Part shown: piece after piece, positions 5,201 through 5,219 of the stretch
Layout of the letters: every line of letters starts with the position of its first letter
Position numbering within the stretch: the first letter of the stretch is position 1
Source of the DNA: Phycisphaeraceae bacterium
Lineage (GTDB): Bacteria > Planctomycetota > Phycisphaerae > Phycisphaerales > Phycisphaeraceae
NCBI GenBank assembly: GCA_007119405.1
Contig: SKPT01000170.1
Location: 1 to 5,219 of the forward strand
Direction: 5' to 3'
DNA length: 5,219 nucleotides
The notes under the pieces: model-generated
The model's input: only the letters and a program-made list of their open reading frames with translations
What the model was told of the DNA's origin: nothing
Databases searched by the model: none
Translations under genes and position numbers: made by a program

Positions 5201-5219
5201 CGCTTGCCGATGACCGCAC

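Overview
This is a high-GC bacterial chromosomal window. I infer a planctomycete, probably close to the class Phycisphaerae. The clues are tandem membrane proteins with a C-x2-C-G ... L-R-G ... C-x2-C-G zinc ribbon, a C-terminally shortened MnmE-like GTPase, GC-rich third codon positions, and several hairpin-type intergenic repeats. This placement is a judgement from gene style; the window has no rRNA or other phylogenetic marker.

Layout: (1) Bases 1-1222, minus strand: two tandem paralogous zinc-ribbon membrane proteins, the distal one cut by the window edge, separated by a 128-bp gap with a perfect 10-bp-stem hairpin. (2) Bases 1223-1385: a divergent intergenic region with a GC-rich hairpin and only weak promoter evidence. 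(3) Bases 1386-3193, plus strand: obg (ribosome-assembly GTPase, no C-terminal extension) followed 32 bp later by coaX (type III pantothenate kinase), probably co-transcribed. CoaX has Ser where the family normally has the first-motif Asp. (4) Bases 3194-3565: a 372-bp gap packed with two unrelated inverted-repeat elements, one built from 10-bp units and one an 86-bp compound hairpin. (5) Bases 3566-5103: a four-helix membrane protein of unknown function overlapping by 4 bp (GTGA) a 364-residue MnmE-like GTPase. The GTPase keeps all G motifs and the MnmE catalytic Glu but lacks the C-terminal Cys motif. (6) Bases 5104-5219: two adjacent hairpins. The second carries the same 26-bp core, inverted, as the 86-bp hairpin in the earlier gap.

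Functionally, obg and coaX are housekeeping genes for ribosome maturation and the first step of coenzyme A synthesis. The membrane protein and the MnmE-like GTPase look translationally coupled and are the best candidate here for an undescribed functional pair. I see no CRISPR array, tRNA, rRNA, transposase or defence gene. The most unusual material is the repeat content and the divergent CoaX and MnmE-like proteins rather than an obvious new system.
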